Positions 1-8,826 of a DNA stretch of 64,000 nucleotides are shown here, in pieces. The position numbers and the translations under genes are program-made. Every line of letters starts with the position of its first letter. The stretch's first letter is position 1. The DNA is taken from positions 10,954,670 through 11,018,669 of the forward strand of contig NC_087062.1 in NCBI RefSeq assembly GCF_963678635.1, given 5' to 3'. The notes beneath the pieces were generated by a model. It had not been told where the DNA came from. It was given only the letters and a program-made list of their open reading frames with translations, and made no database searches. Source of the DNA: Symsagittifera roscoffensis. Lineage: Eukaryota > Xenacoelomorpha > Acoela > Convolutidae.

Positions 1-902
1 CAGGACCCAATCCGAAACCTGATGCAGATGACGATGAATTGATGGATCAGGACGATAACGATAACGACATCGAGGGAAAGACGGGAAAACCGGGGGAGAC
101 GGATCTTGGAGCGTTGGAGAGAGACTTGCTAGAATACAGGTTCAGTGAAGACGACGACGAGGAAGTCGATGGGAGTCTATTGCTGATGACGCCATCGTCT
201 TTCATGTCCCCTACAAAGGAGGCGTCGGCCGATTTATCCCCGATGGATCCAATAAGTCAGGCGAGAGAGTGCCGAAGCAGGGATCCGCAAAGATTGCTCC
301 ATGAGTCACCGAGGAGGAGAAAAATCGAAGAGTCAATGAGGGTATCCTTCCTGAGTACGCTACCGGAAGAGGAATGGGAGAGATATCAAAGTGAACTAGA
401 AGGCAAGACAGGGGCAACCTGGAGCCGAGTGAACTTCATGGAAAAGTCATGGGACGTGATACGACGATATGGGACGCAGTCCATAATGAAGGTGGGATTG
501 AACCAACCCATCATGCGTGAGGTCCTGGAGAAAATAGTGAACTCCATGGAGTCGGATGTTCTGACCGAGTCAGTTACAGAAGACAGTGCCGATGATCAGC
601 AGGTCACAAAGAAATTACCCGTTAGACGAGCCAGAAAGGGGCTGAAGCGACTAGAAGGGAAGACAGGAAGTCGAGCCGTGAACCCGAGAGTGGTGAAGTC
701 GAAAGCCAGCGCAGTGGTGGCCTCTCTGACGAGCGCAGGTCGTTCAGGCGAGAGCGGGCAAGGAGATGGTGCGACACTGACCGGGGGAGAAAAAGAGAAT
801 CTGATACCCCCTATGCTCTCGGCAGGTCTGACCATGACAGCCATGAAATCAAAAAGACAGCACGAACCCTGGCAGACACTAAGCTAGAGATGGAGATCAT
901 CA
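1..902. repeat. 902-bp direct repeat, upstream copy
   Basis: This stretch matches 6537-7438 base for base at every point I compared except G558 versus A7094, which changes a valine to isoleucine. Identity stops at ATCATCA: the upstream copy runs into macro-domain sequence and the downstream copy into a different gene. The left edge is cut by the window, so the true length may exceed 902 bp. Near identity means a very recent duplication, gene conversion, or an assembly artefact. Confidence 0.93.
3..887 (+). CDS. Acidic EGKTG-repeat protein, partial upstream copy
   Basis: The frame is open from the window edge to a TAG at 885-887. It encodes the C-terminal 294 residues or so of the protein also encoded at 6302-7423. 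It starts with a run of Asp/Glu, has a second acidic patch (EDDDEEVD), Ser/Pro-rich sequence, and a Lys/Arg-rich segment near the C-terminus. The pentapeptide EGKTG occurs three times. No catalytic domain is visible. The same frame stays open after the TAG into the macro domain, so the stop may be a lesion or a real gene end. Composition suggests a disordered regulatory or nucleic-acid-associated protein, which is inference only. Confidence 0.6.
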   Translation, partial: GPNPKPDADDDELMDQDDNDNDIEGKTGKPGETDLGALERDLLEYRFSEDDDEEVDGSLLLMTPSSFMSPTKEASADLSPMDPISQARECRSRDPQRLLHESPRRRKIEESMRVSFLSTLPEEEWERYQSELEGKTGATWSRVNFMEKSWDVIRRYGTQSIMKVGLNQPIMREVLEKIVNSMESDVLTESVTEDSADDQQVTKKLPVRRARKGLKRLEGKTGSRAVNPRVVKSKASAVVASLTSAGRSGESGQGDGATLTGGEKENLIPPMLSAGLTMTAMKSKRQHEPWQTLS

Positions 903-1309
903 CTCACGGAACGCACGTGCGCTATAGCGATAACCGCGGACGTAAGCTTCAAAACAGCACTAGCGGCTGATTTCAAAAGAGAGTATAAGAACATCGAATT
1001 TTTATGGAAACAGAGGCCTGGTGTGGGAGCGATGATAGCGCTGCCCCTGTTGCATCTCAGATACCAGGGAAATATTTGTGTTTCCTGGTTACCAAGGCCA
1101 CTGATAGACAACACGTAGATCCAAAGAGCTTGGTATTGGCCTTTACTCGACTTAGGGATTTTTTGGTTGAGAGAGGAGTGACCTCTCTCTCGTTACCAGT
1201 ATATGATCCTAATAGGGGAAAACTTCATCCGAGAGAGTTGTACGCACTTGTACATGTGATATTTTCAGAAACTGACAAAGAGATTTACTTACATAAAAAT
1301 ACTATCTGA
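900..1309 (+). pseudogene. Macro (ADP-ribose-binding) domain, frameshifted
   Basis: Two overlapping frames together resemble a macro domain of the TARG1/OARD1 type, which binds ADP-ribose or removes it from proteins. The first frame (900-1115, closed by TAG 1116-1118) has the N-terminal pattern ITADVSFKTALAADFKREY, matching the family's strand-plus-helix around the ligand pocket. The second (about 1064-1309) has FLVTKATDR, then a helix ending in LRDFLVERGVTSLSLP, and finally VIFSETDKEIYL, matching the family's last strand. The usual glycine-rich GCGLD loop is replaced by a YDPNRG segment, so the ligand loop is unusual. The frame change near 1064-1070 is a lesion or an unrecognised intron. The upstream duplication ends at 902, exactly where the domain begins, so its first strand may be missing. 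Confidence 0.6.
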
Positions 1310-1793
1310 GCATATGCTAGGAATTGCATTTGGCGATAAGTGTTTTTATTAAGTTACTTGATAAGAATTAGTGTCAAGTCTTAGACTAGGATTAGGTTTT
1401 ATGTACAATATTAGGGATTATGTTTTTATGTGATAATATAGATGTGTGATGTTTATGCGTTTATGTGATATGTTATTGTTATGATATGTTTTGTGTTTTG
1501 TGTCATAAAAGACCTATAGTACTCCAGGTCATCATGGTGACAGCGCTCATTGTGCTACCCTGACGCAGGTACAGGTGGACGATCCACCTTGGTGCTAAAT
1601 TTTAAAATCAGGATTGAGAAGAGAATTTCAATAAGGAGTTTTAAAGAGTTGAATGATGTTTTATCCAAAAATGATGGCTTTAAATCGCGACTTGTTTTTT
1701 AGATCTTGATTGATCAGAAATTGTTTATTGAATTCATTGAATCAAACGAGACAGGAAGAAACTACACGACAACAACAATCAACGCGATAAGAA
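1310..1793. other. AT-rich spacer between macro domain and coiled-coil gene
   Basis: No coding frame is visible. The spacer should hold the 3' end of the macro gene and the promoter or leader of the gene starting at 1794. A 7-bp perfect hairpin with a 3-nt loop lies at 1573-1589 (AGGTGGA, CGA, TCCACCT) in a GC-richer patch. Its role is unknown. Confidence 0.5.
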
Positions 1794-3014
1794 ATGGGTG
1801 ACACGGACGAACTTATGGAATTCCTCTCAGCGAGTCTAGGAGCGACTCTAGACGAGATCTATCAGCGGCTGATCGATTGCGATTTTACACGAGAAGACCC
1901 GGGGCTGGCGATGTTTGTGGTCGCGCTCCTCAATGCATTAGGACGAGAGGGTTGAGGGAATCGCCCCACAGAATTCGTGTTGATGTTGGCCTTCGGTGAG
2001 TCCGGGACCGCCGAGAGAGGTCAAAACCGACTGATGAGATGGCGGATTGGAGAAATGTCTGGCCACGACCTGGATCGTGAGCCAGGACTAGGTGAACAGA
2101 GGGACCACCGGCTAGGTGAGATGCCCTTACCGGTCCCACCTGCACAGCCGCTCATTAGAGCGAAAAGACAACGTGATGGGCCAGGCCCGTCACTTTCGGT
2201 CGACTCTCCAACAGCTGCTCCTCCTCCGAAGAGAGTGAGGGTGAGTGAAATAGAGATCCAGACGTCGGAGACGATTGAGACGTTGGAGAAGAAGGAGAGA
2301 GACCAGAGCGAGCTGTGTGCCAAACTCCAGGAGTATAGAGCGATAGCTCGAGAAAGAGACGAATGGAAAAAGAAATACGAAGATCTGCAGGTGGCCTACA
2401 AGGAGGATGAAATAAAGCACCTGAAGGAGCTGTATATGGCAAAGGTGAGCCAAGTGTCGCAGGAGGTTCTGGCGACAATGAAATCCTCGGAGGGATCCAG
2501 CGACACACGCCCCAAGACAAGAGTACAGGAGCTGTGTGCATCGAGAGGGCCCGAGGCTCCTCAGCAGACACAACAGTCTGCTTCCAGTCAGAGGAACACG
2601 ATACCAGACCCTTCTGACACCTATCTCGCTGCTCAGTTCCAAGAATCATTCAATCAAGTGGCCAGAGCAGCAATGGATGAGATCAACAGAACCACTGGGC
2701 GGACATTGGGTAGGATCGTTCCTTCCCAACGTCGTGATCATTCATCCAATAGCTCGGAGCGAGCACCCCGCACGGTAGCATCCTCGGGGACTGCGCAAGG
2801 CGGAACCTTTCAAAAGTCCCGCGTGGTAGACATTATGAAGAATCTGATGGCACGTCATCAGTTCACGCAAGTGGCCGTGGAGCATACTCGAGCCTGCCTG
2901 AATGACATGAGCTGGAACCCCGCTACGAGCGACCAGGTAAATCTCCCAGGGATCATTGGGAATCTACTACTCTGTCCTTTGGAGGAGCCTCAGTCGCTCA
3001 GGTCATCAAGATAA
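1794..3014 (+). pseudogene. Coiled-coil N-terminal module of SGNH protein, with in-frame stop
   Basis: An ATG at 1794 opens a short frame (MGDTDELMEFL...) that hits TGA at 1953-1955 and continues in the same frame to a stop at 3012-3014, so the real start is probably 1794. After a basic, proline-containing stretch comes a long heptad-like coiled coil (from about SETIETLEKKERDQ to KHLKELYMAKVSQVSQEVL, roughly 2260-2470), then Ser/Gln-rich sequence and a conserved-looking helical segment (VVDIMKNLMARHQF). Coiled coil followed by an SGNH esterase is the layout of some LINE ORF1 proteins (CR1/L2 type), which bind RNA as trimers. That parallel is architectural only, because no reverse transcriptase is seen nearby. 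The frame shifts near 2960 into the SGNH domain. Confidence 0.55.
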
Positions 3015-3388
3015 TGGAATTCCAGAGCGAAGATCACCTGGATACACTGGTAATAATGCTGGGAACCAACGACGTCTCGAGAGCCCCAGTGACTCCGGAG
3101 AGCAGGTGGGAGCCTCTATTGGTATGCCTCTTGAACGAACTAAAGGAGAAGTACGGGCCCAGGCTTGTAGTGTTGTGCACGATACCACAAAACCCGCTGG
3201 TGGGCACCACAGTGGCAGACTTCATGAATGGCAACGTGACACGGTGGAACGAAATGATCCGCAGTCTGGTGAGAAACAACCCTGGCGAGCTGCGACTTCC
3301 GGATCTCGAAAACATGCTGCGCATGATTGATCACATCGCGCTTACCAGAGATGGAATACATTTCAACACCCAACGAGGGAGACACTGA
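2950..3388 (+). pseudogene. SGNH-hydrolase (GDSL-like esterase) domain
   Basis: After a frame change near 2960 the sequence reads LSFGGASVAQVIKIM, then VIMLGTNDVSRAP, which carries the block III GxND motif of SGNH hydrolases. A Rossmann-like strand follows (PRLVVLCTIPQNP), then DGIHFNTQRG, which supplies the block V Asp and His. The block I GDS serine cannot be identified; it would fall at the frameshift. The frame stops at TGA 3386-3388, but the next frame over continues with DVFQTQLREVEQES, as expected for the helix after the catalytic His, so a second small indel sits near 3385. The family hydrolyses esters or acyl groups; the substrate here is unknown. Confidence 0.68.
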
Positions 3389-5456
3389 TGTGTTTCAGAC
3401 GCAATTGAGGGAAGTGGAGCAGGAGTCGAGGGCGACCAGTTCTCTGGCTCGGACCAGCTCGACCGGAGGAAATAGAATAAGGGCAACCGTGCCCGAATCC
3501 CTCGTCAACCGCCTAGGTCCCTTGGCAATGGAGACGGCTGCAGCTGCACCCGTCGCTCCGAGCTCAAACGTAAGAGAGAGGCTAGGGACTGCTCCTCCTC
3601 CCAGAACACAACCGCTTGAAAGCCGACTCGGGAGATCAGTTTATCAGAACAGGAATAACTCCCAGACCGTATCTAGGAGGAACGACCCGCCTGCCATGGC
3701 AAACCCTGCTTCAGCAGCCGGACCGTCTACGAGCGCCGTGCCAGCGGAGGGAGTTGAACCAGGCAGTTTGCTGCTTTGGAACCGATCAGACCCTAGTCAT
3801 TGGGGACAGTACAAGTCGGACATTTCAACGAAGTTGAACATGAATACCTTGACGTGTCGGGAGGACGCAATGAAAATGATTGGCGGAGAGAGTCCCACAG
3901 TGTCGCGATTATATCGGATACCGGGCGTGGAATGGCTACCAGCAGAGCAGGAGCAGTTCAGCTCCACGACTACGCTTCGGCACGCAGTCTTGAATGGGTT
4001 GCCTCAGGACAATACTTTTGGACCTTTGAATACCCGGTCTCTTACGGACGTCCGACAGAGAGCCCGGGAACTGACGCCACCTGCTCGCAAGAGCAAGTTT
4101 CAGGCAGATAACAAGCCTAATAACAAGCATCACAAGATGTACAGGCAGTTTGCTAAACCACCCGGTCAGACGCCTGGCGAATGTTCGAGGGACTACCCCC
4201 GAACGACCACGGTGGGTGGAGATGACAAGAGATATGGGAAACTGAAGGCCCCAGTAGGCGACGGCCTGTTTGCCGCTTATGATCCCTTAGATATGAAAGC
4301 TGCCAAGTATCTGATTGTGGCCAGTTCCGATTATCTCTATACGCCCCGTTCTCTCTTTTGGCTCGACGTGATTTTCTTGACGGCGCCTAAATTGGACTGG
4401 GGACAGGCAATAGGCATGATGATAAGTGTGCGAAGGGTGGTCAGCATGGAGCCGCAGGTGATAGTGGTTGTAGGATCAAATGATCATCTGCAAAGCAGGG
4501 GCTTGTTGACACGTCTGACGGATGGGTCGATCCCGAGCAACGGGGTCATAGGGTAGGCGATAATGACGTTGCTCTCAGCGATGGCTGAGGTAGAAACAGC
4601 AGCAAAACAATGTTTCACCCAAAATGTAGTGAAGGTGGTCTTTGTGTTGTCACTAGGGTACGCTGCATTGCCAGAACCGCTTCAGTTTGTGTACACGATG
4701 GTCACAACGATAGCGGAGGGACGGTTCGACGTGATAATTCCTGCCCCGAACAGAGTGGTAGAACCAGACAATTACTACCCATCCCGATCTGAGCTTCCTG
4801 CCGTTTGGGCTGACGCTTCCAATGCCATACAGGGACTCAAAGATTGTAGCACAACTCGGTTGGTGCTAGATGAGGTTCTGGGGTTGGAGCTGTCCAACTT
4901 TGCCAGATTGCTGAAGTTAAGACCAGGGGTAGATGACGATCATCTGTTAGTACAACAGGTGGCTGATTATCTCTGGTTCAGACAGATGGATCATGCAGAG
5001 AATGAGCAGGGAATGACAGTCAGGAAAAACATGACGGCAGCGGAAGAAGATCTCATGGCAATGGCTTTGCGCACGAAGCCGCACAACAACGTATGCTTGT
5101 ACTTGTCACCAAGGCTGTGCACCTTGGGTGAGGACGCGTTCGAGCATGCGCCGGCAGTGATCAAAGAGATACACGTGTATCTGAAGAACTTGTTTGATGC
5201 CCGGGAGTTAGCTGGGGGTATGATGTTGAAATTGATTCAGGACGTAAACACGATGTCGTTGGACAAGTTCCAAGCTGACGTGCTAGCCACGAGGGCACAG
5301 TATGAACGATCGGATGCCATCTTGGGTGGAATGGGAGTGGGATGGACGCCATCCTTACTGTCGACGTGCTATCCGAGGGCATCTCGGAACCTGATCGCGA
5401 GTTTCGTTGAGGATATCAGGAAGTTGTCGATTGGCCTGATATTAGCCTATACGTGA
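3327..5456 (+). pseudogene. Linker plus second, degenerate SGNH-like domain and helical region
   Basis: Frame 3 is open from before 3390 to TAG 4554-4556 and stays in the same frame from 4557 to TGA 5454-5456, so one stop separates two pieces. The first part is a Pro/Ser/Arg-rich linker. From about 4240 a second alpha/beta unit appears: KYLIVASSDYLYTPRSLFWL at the block I position, VIVVVGSNDHLQ as a GxND-like block III, and DNYYPSRSEL where the DxxH block should be. The serine and histidine blocks do not match the active-site consensus, so this looks like a pseudo-enzyme. The remainder is helical with many hydrophobic residues and no family I recognise. Confidence 0.55.
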
Positions 5457-6295
5457 CATTTGGTCATGAAAATTTCGTGAAGGGGCCGACGAATCTCTTC
5501 ACCCAAGCGTTGGCAGATTTGAGATTGGATGGACTCCTGACTCTGATTGCCATGACCTACGGTCGACTGGGTGATTTGCTTGTGCTGTTGCGTTACCCTG
5601 AACAACTCCAGGGAACAAGTCGTGAGTTCAACGCGCAGTTGGAAACCGCCTCGCTCAGGAAGATGAAAGACTGGAGGACCCTCCTGCTCCAATATCTCTT
5701 GCAACAGATCAGAAGCGTCACGGGAGAAGATAAGGTGGCGACGGATGCGGGTGAGTGTAAGCAGTATTGTGGCATGCCCTTGCTGAAAGATTTGGCTATC
5801 ATGATGCGGATCGATCCATTGGCTCTAATTCACGGACTGCGGGAATTCGTCACGGTGGTGTATGGACCGGTGATGTCTTTCGCGTTCCCGGACGTGCAAG
5901 TCAAGGCATACAGGAATTCTGTGTTGTATGTCAACCTGGTCTCAGTTGCGGATTGTTCCGTGCTGAATTGGGTAGAGCAGAGGGAGCTGAGGGGGCTGGT
6001 CAGCGACGATAGGCTGTTCGGAAGAATAGCGGAGCCAGATTGGGTGTTGATGGATTTCAACAACCACTTCAAGTGCCGAATGGGCCGTGAGGACCTTTCC
6101 CACATCCAGTTTAACCCGAAGCTTTGGAATCTGAGACCAGTAGTGAAAGATACAGGAGCGGCAATGAGAGTCTCACTCTTGCCAGAAGCCTACGCACACG
6201 CGCACACGTTTGACTTCTCATTTCCTGATGCTTGGAGTAGGAAAAAGATCAAGGCACTACCTTCCAGGAGACCAGTGGTCTCGGCTGAAATGTGA
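5453..6295 (+). CDS. Unknown helical module, continuation of the SGNH-like protein
   Basis: A 1-nt frame change at about 5451 moves the reading frame from the preceding piece into this one, which begins TFGHENFVKGPTNLFTQAL. It encodes about 280 residues, largely helical, with a hydrophobic centre (LREFVTVVYGPVMSFAFP) and conserved-looking Trp/His/Cys positions, and ends at TGA 6293-6295. The next frame (6302) is in the same register, so this TGA may also be a lesion. I recognise no domain. The context makes it the C-terminal part of one large protein that starts at 1794. Confidence 0.5.
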   Translation: MTFGHENFVKGPTNLFTQALADLRLDGLLTLIAMTYGRLGDLLVLLRYPEQLQGTSREFNAQLETASLRKMKDWRTLLLQYLLQQIRSVTGEDKVATDAGECKQYCGMPLLKDLAIMMRIDPLALIHGLREFVTVVYGPVMSFAFPDVQVKAYRNSVLYVNLVSVADCSVLNWVEQRELRGLVSDDRLFGRIAEPDWVLMDFNNHFKCRMGREDLSHIQFNPKLWNLRPVVKDTGAAMRVSLLPEAYAHAHTFDFSFPDAWSRKKIKALPSRRPVVSAEM

Positions 6296-6301
6296 AACGA
6301 G

Positions 6302-7423
6302 GTGTATACTCCCACAGATGACTTATCAAGACTGAAGTGGTCAGGAGGAGTGAGAGTAGTGATGCTGGAAGTGGCAAAGGAGAGCAGAGGAGGCTCATAC
6401 ATAACAATAGAGGACCTGGCACCACATGGCGAGGAGTCCGTAGAATTCCTGGTGAACGATGAATTGTTTTATCACGCAGGAGAAATGACTGTACCGGCGC
6501 GGCCGGACTCGGGCATAGACACACGACAAGGCCTTTCAGGACCCAATCCGAAACCTGATGCAGATGACGATGAATTGATGGATCAGGACGATAACGATAA
6601 CGACATCGAGGGAAAGACGGGAAAACCGGGGGAGACGGATCTTGGAGCGTTGGAGAGAGACTTGCTAGAATACAGGTTCAGTGAAGACGACGACGAGGAA
6701 GTCGATGGGAGTCTATTGCTGATGACGCCATCGTCTTTCATGTCCCCTACAAAGGAGGCGTCGGCCGATTTATCCCCGATGGATCCAATAAGTCAGGCGA
6801 GAGAGTGCCGAAGCAGGGATCCGCAAAGATTGCTCCATGAGTCACCGAGGAGGAGAAAAATCGAAGAGTCAATGAGGGTATCCTTCCTGAGTACGCTACC
6901 GGAAGAGGAATGGGAGAGATATCAAAGTGAACTAGAAGGCAAGACAGGGGCAACCTGGAGCCGAGTGAACTTCATGGAAAAGTCATGGGACGTGATACGA
7001 CGATATGGGACGCAGTCCATAATGAAGGTGGGATTGAACCAACCCATCATGCGTGAGGTCCTGGAGAAAATAGTGAACTCCATGGAGTCGGATATTCTGA
7101 CCGAGTCAGTTACAGAAGACAGTGCCGATGATCAGCAGGTCACAAAGAAATTACCCGTTAGACGAGCCAGAAAGGGGCTGAAGCGACTAGAAGGGAAGAC
7201 AGGAAGTCGAGCCGTGAACCCGAGAGTGGTGAAGTCGAAAGCCAGCGCAGTGGTGGCCTCTCTGACGAGCGCAGGTCGTTCAGGCGAGAGCGGGCAAGGA
7301 GATGGTGCGACACTGACCGGGGGAGAAAAAGAGAATCTGATACCCCCTATGCTCTCGGCAGGTCTGACCATGACAGCCATGAAATCAAAAAGACAGCACG
7401 AACCCTGGCAGACACTAAGCTAG
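6302..7423 (+). CDS. Acidic EGKTG-repeat protein, full copy
   Basis: This 373-codon frame starts at GTG 6302 if read alone, but it is in register with 5453-6295 across one TGA and may be that protein's C-terminus. The first ATG is at 6362. An ordered N-terminal segment (VRVVMLEVAKESRGGSYITI) is followed by an Asp-rich tract, EGKTG at three places, an acidic EDDDEEVD patch, a Ser/Pro/Arg-rich region with possible phosphosites, a helical middle (WDVIRRYGTQSIMKVGL), and a basic KKLPVRRARKGLKR stretch that could serve as a nuclear localisation signal. No enzyme motif is present. The region 6537-7423 duplicates 1-887. Confidence 0.6.
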   Translation: MYTPTDDLSRLKWSGGVRVVMLEVAKESRGGSYITIEDLAPHGEESVEFLVNDELFYHAGEMTVPARPDSGIDTRQGLSGPNPKPDADDDELMDQDDNDNDIEGKTGKPGETDLGALERDLLEYRFSEDDDEEVDGSLLLMTPSSFMSPTKEASADLSPMDPISQARECRSRDPQRLLHESPRRRKIEESMRVSFLSTLPEEEWERYQSELEGKTGATWSRVNFMEKSWDVIRRYGTQSIMKVGLNQPIMREVLEKIVNSMESDILTESVTEDSADDQQVTKKLPVRRARKGLKRLEGKTGSRAVNPRVVKSKASAVVASLTSAGRSGESGQGDGATLTGGEKENLIPPMLSAGLTMTAMKSKRQHEPWQTLS

Positions 7424-7438
7424 AGATGGAGATCATCA
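6537..7438. repeat. 902-bp direct repeat, downstream copy
   Basis: This is the second copy of the segment at 1-902, offset 6,536 bp. It covers most of the acidic protein gene and ends 13 nt into the next gene, after ATGGAGATCATCA. If it is a tandem duplication, the repeat unit would be about 6.5 kb and only part of one unit would be visible here. Confidence 0.93.
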
Positions 7439-8811
7439 GTCAGTGTGGATCTGGAGGACTTGAAGATTACAGGCCCTCGCGAACCAACATGGCCAAGTTG
7501 AAACTGGAAGGACAACTCGACGTGGTCGGAGTTACTGTGCCGGAATCGGTCCACATGGGAGATCCAGCAGGGGGTTTTGTGGAGATGTTGAAAGCGAGGA
7601 ACTCCGCGAGAGGGCACCTGATGGCTTGGAGCGAGAAGCGAGCCATGCAGGAATATCTGAAAGGGCTTACGGAGAATTCTAACTTAAATCGGAAAGAATA
7701 TGGCACGGTAATGTCCTCGGAAGCGAACGAAATCGGATTGGAAAAACTTCTAGAAATTTCTTGGAGGGCGGCGCTCCAGAGATACTTCGACGAGACGATG
7801 CATGCACCTGTGACGGTGGCAGCGTACCTGGCTCAACCGTGCACGAGAACTGACCTGCTAGTGCGGTTGACTTGGTGCTTGATGGGCATCAAGAAGGCGG
7901 AGTATGAAGCCAGTAATGACTCGAAATCACGAGAACAGGAGCTAGAGTTAATGGAAGCTCTACGAGCATTGATTTCGAAAGACGATTCAGCGATAGCATG
8001 GGCTAAGCGTAAGGATGCCCTTTGCTTTGTCAGGTTCGTGGTGGATCGCATCCCCACTCCTGTGTTGGGAGAATGTATAAAGATCATTCGGCAAAAGGGA
8101 GTTGATTGCGAAAGGAACTTCCTTAGGGCACTCATAGAGCTATATCAGGACATGCCATTGACCGTGCCAAGCAAGGAGTCGAATGATACGGAAAGCTATC
8201 GCAAGTTGGAAGAGGTGAGAAGATACTCCAACAAAGAATTGAAAGTGAGCCGAGACTTGATTGAAGCGGTCAGAGGACAAAAAGAGTTTGCAACACTAGG
8301 GAAACTGAAGTCGTTCCAATATGTGTCTGGCATACCGGGGATGGCGTATAATCCCTTCGTGAACGAAGAAGCCAGGGAAGCGTATTTCGACTATGAGCAA
8401 GTCATAGTACTCAATTTCTGGGTTGAACGGATTAAAGAAACTGGAATGCTGATGGTGGAACAACCCAAGCTGGGAATTATCTTAGAAGAGCGAGTGGTCG
8501 AACCCTCGTTTCCCGAGCTAAAGGGGCAAGTGAGTTTTGATTGTGGTTCTTGGGACGGTCCCTTGAAAACCAGTCTAGTAACGATGTGGGAACTAATGAA
8601 GCCTTCGTGGTGTCCTCATCCTAACGCCGGTTTAATCTGGGACATGACGGCGGATATCACGTTAGACCTGGATGATGACGCGAGTCTACATGATCTGGCC
8701 ATGATACACCATCTGCTGGCCATGAGGTTGACGAAGCGGAAGAGCAAACCATCCACGGAGCTATCCGAGGAAAGTCCATCGAGCAATTGGTTGAAGCAAG
8801 GCACATGCTAA
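7426..8811 (+). CDS. Unknown protein family A (461 codons)
   Basis: ATG 7426 lies 2 nt after the TAG of the acidic protein. The product is mainly helical and hydrophilic. Landmarks are RKDALCFVRFVVDRIP, the ESNDTESYRKLEEVRRYSNKE stretch, and SWCPHP near the C-terminus. I recognise no known domain. The same landmarks occur in order in decayed form at 58.9-59.7 kb (RKDAMYFLRWIMSVIP at 59,015; GIESNDQ; SWCPHT at 59,581) and partly at 27.1-27.5 kb, so this is a dispersed repeat family. The TAA at 8809-8811 is in register with the next frame at 8827, so families A and B may be one protein of about 970 residues split by a single stop. Confidence 0.6.
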   Translation: MEIISQCGSGGLEDYRPSRTNMAKLKLEGQLDVVGVTVPESVHMGDPAGGFVEMLKARNSARGHLMAWSEKRAMQEYLKGLTENSNLNRKEYGTVMSSEANEIGLEKLLEISWRAALQRYFDETMHAPVTVAAYLAQPCTRTDLLVRLTWCLMGIKKAEYEASNDSKSREQELELMEALRALISKDDSAIAWAKRKDALCFVRFVVDRIPTPVLGECIKIIRQKGVDCERNFLRALIELYQDMPLTVPSKESNDTESYRKLEEVRRYSNKELKVSRDLIEAVRGQKEFATLGKLKSFQYVSGIPGMAYNPFVNEEAREAYFDYEQVIVLNFWVERIKETGMLMVEQPKLGIILEERVVEPSFPELKGQVSFDCGSWDGPLKTSLVTMWELMKPSWCPHPNAGLIWDMTADITLDLDDDASLHDLAMIHHLLAMRLTKRKSKPSTELSEESPSSNWLKQGTC

Positions 8812-8826
8812 GCTCAACATAGTGGG

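Noticed and set aside
211-844. Minus-strand frames opposite the acidic protein gene (also at 6747-7380)
   Set aside because: Shadow frames of a GC-rich coding strand; no domain and they are duplicated with the host frame.
1573-1589. Selenocysteine-insertion or riboswitch-like hairpin
   Set aside because: A simple 7-bp stem with 3-nt loop, without the required internal motifs.
2021-2649. Several overlapping minus-strand frames of 100-164 codons
   Set aside because: They lie opposite the coiled-coil coding region and are Ser/Leu/Pro-rich, as expected from the reverse of Glu/Lys/Arg codons.
1-7438. The 902-bp repeats as LTRs of a retrotransposon
   Set aside because: They lie inside a coding frame, lack TG...CA ends at the observed boundary, and the interior shows no gag-pol.
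1794-8811. Stop-codon readthrough or recoding to explain in-frame stops
   Set aside because: All three stop codons occur and frameshifts are also present, which fits decay better than one reassigned codon.
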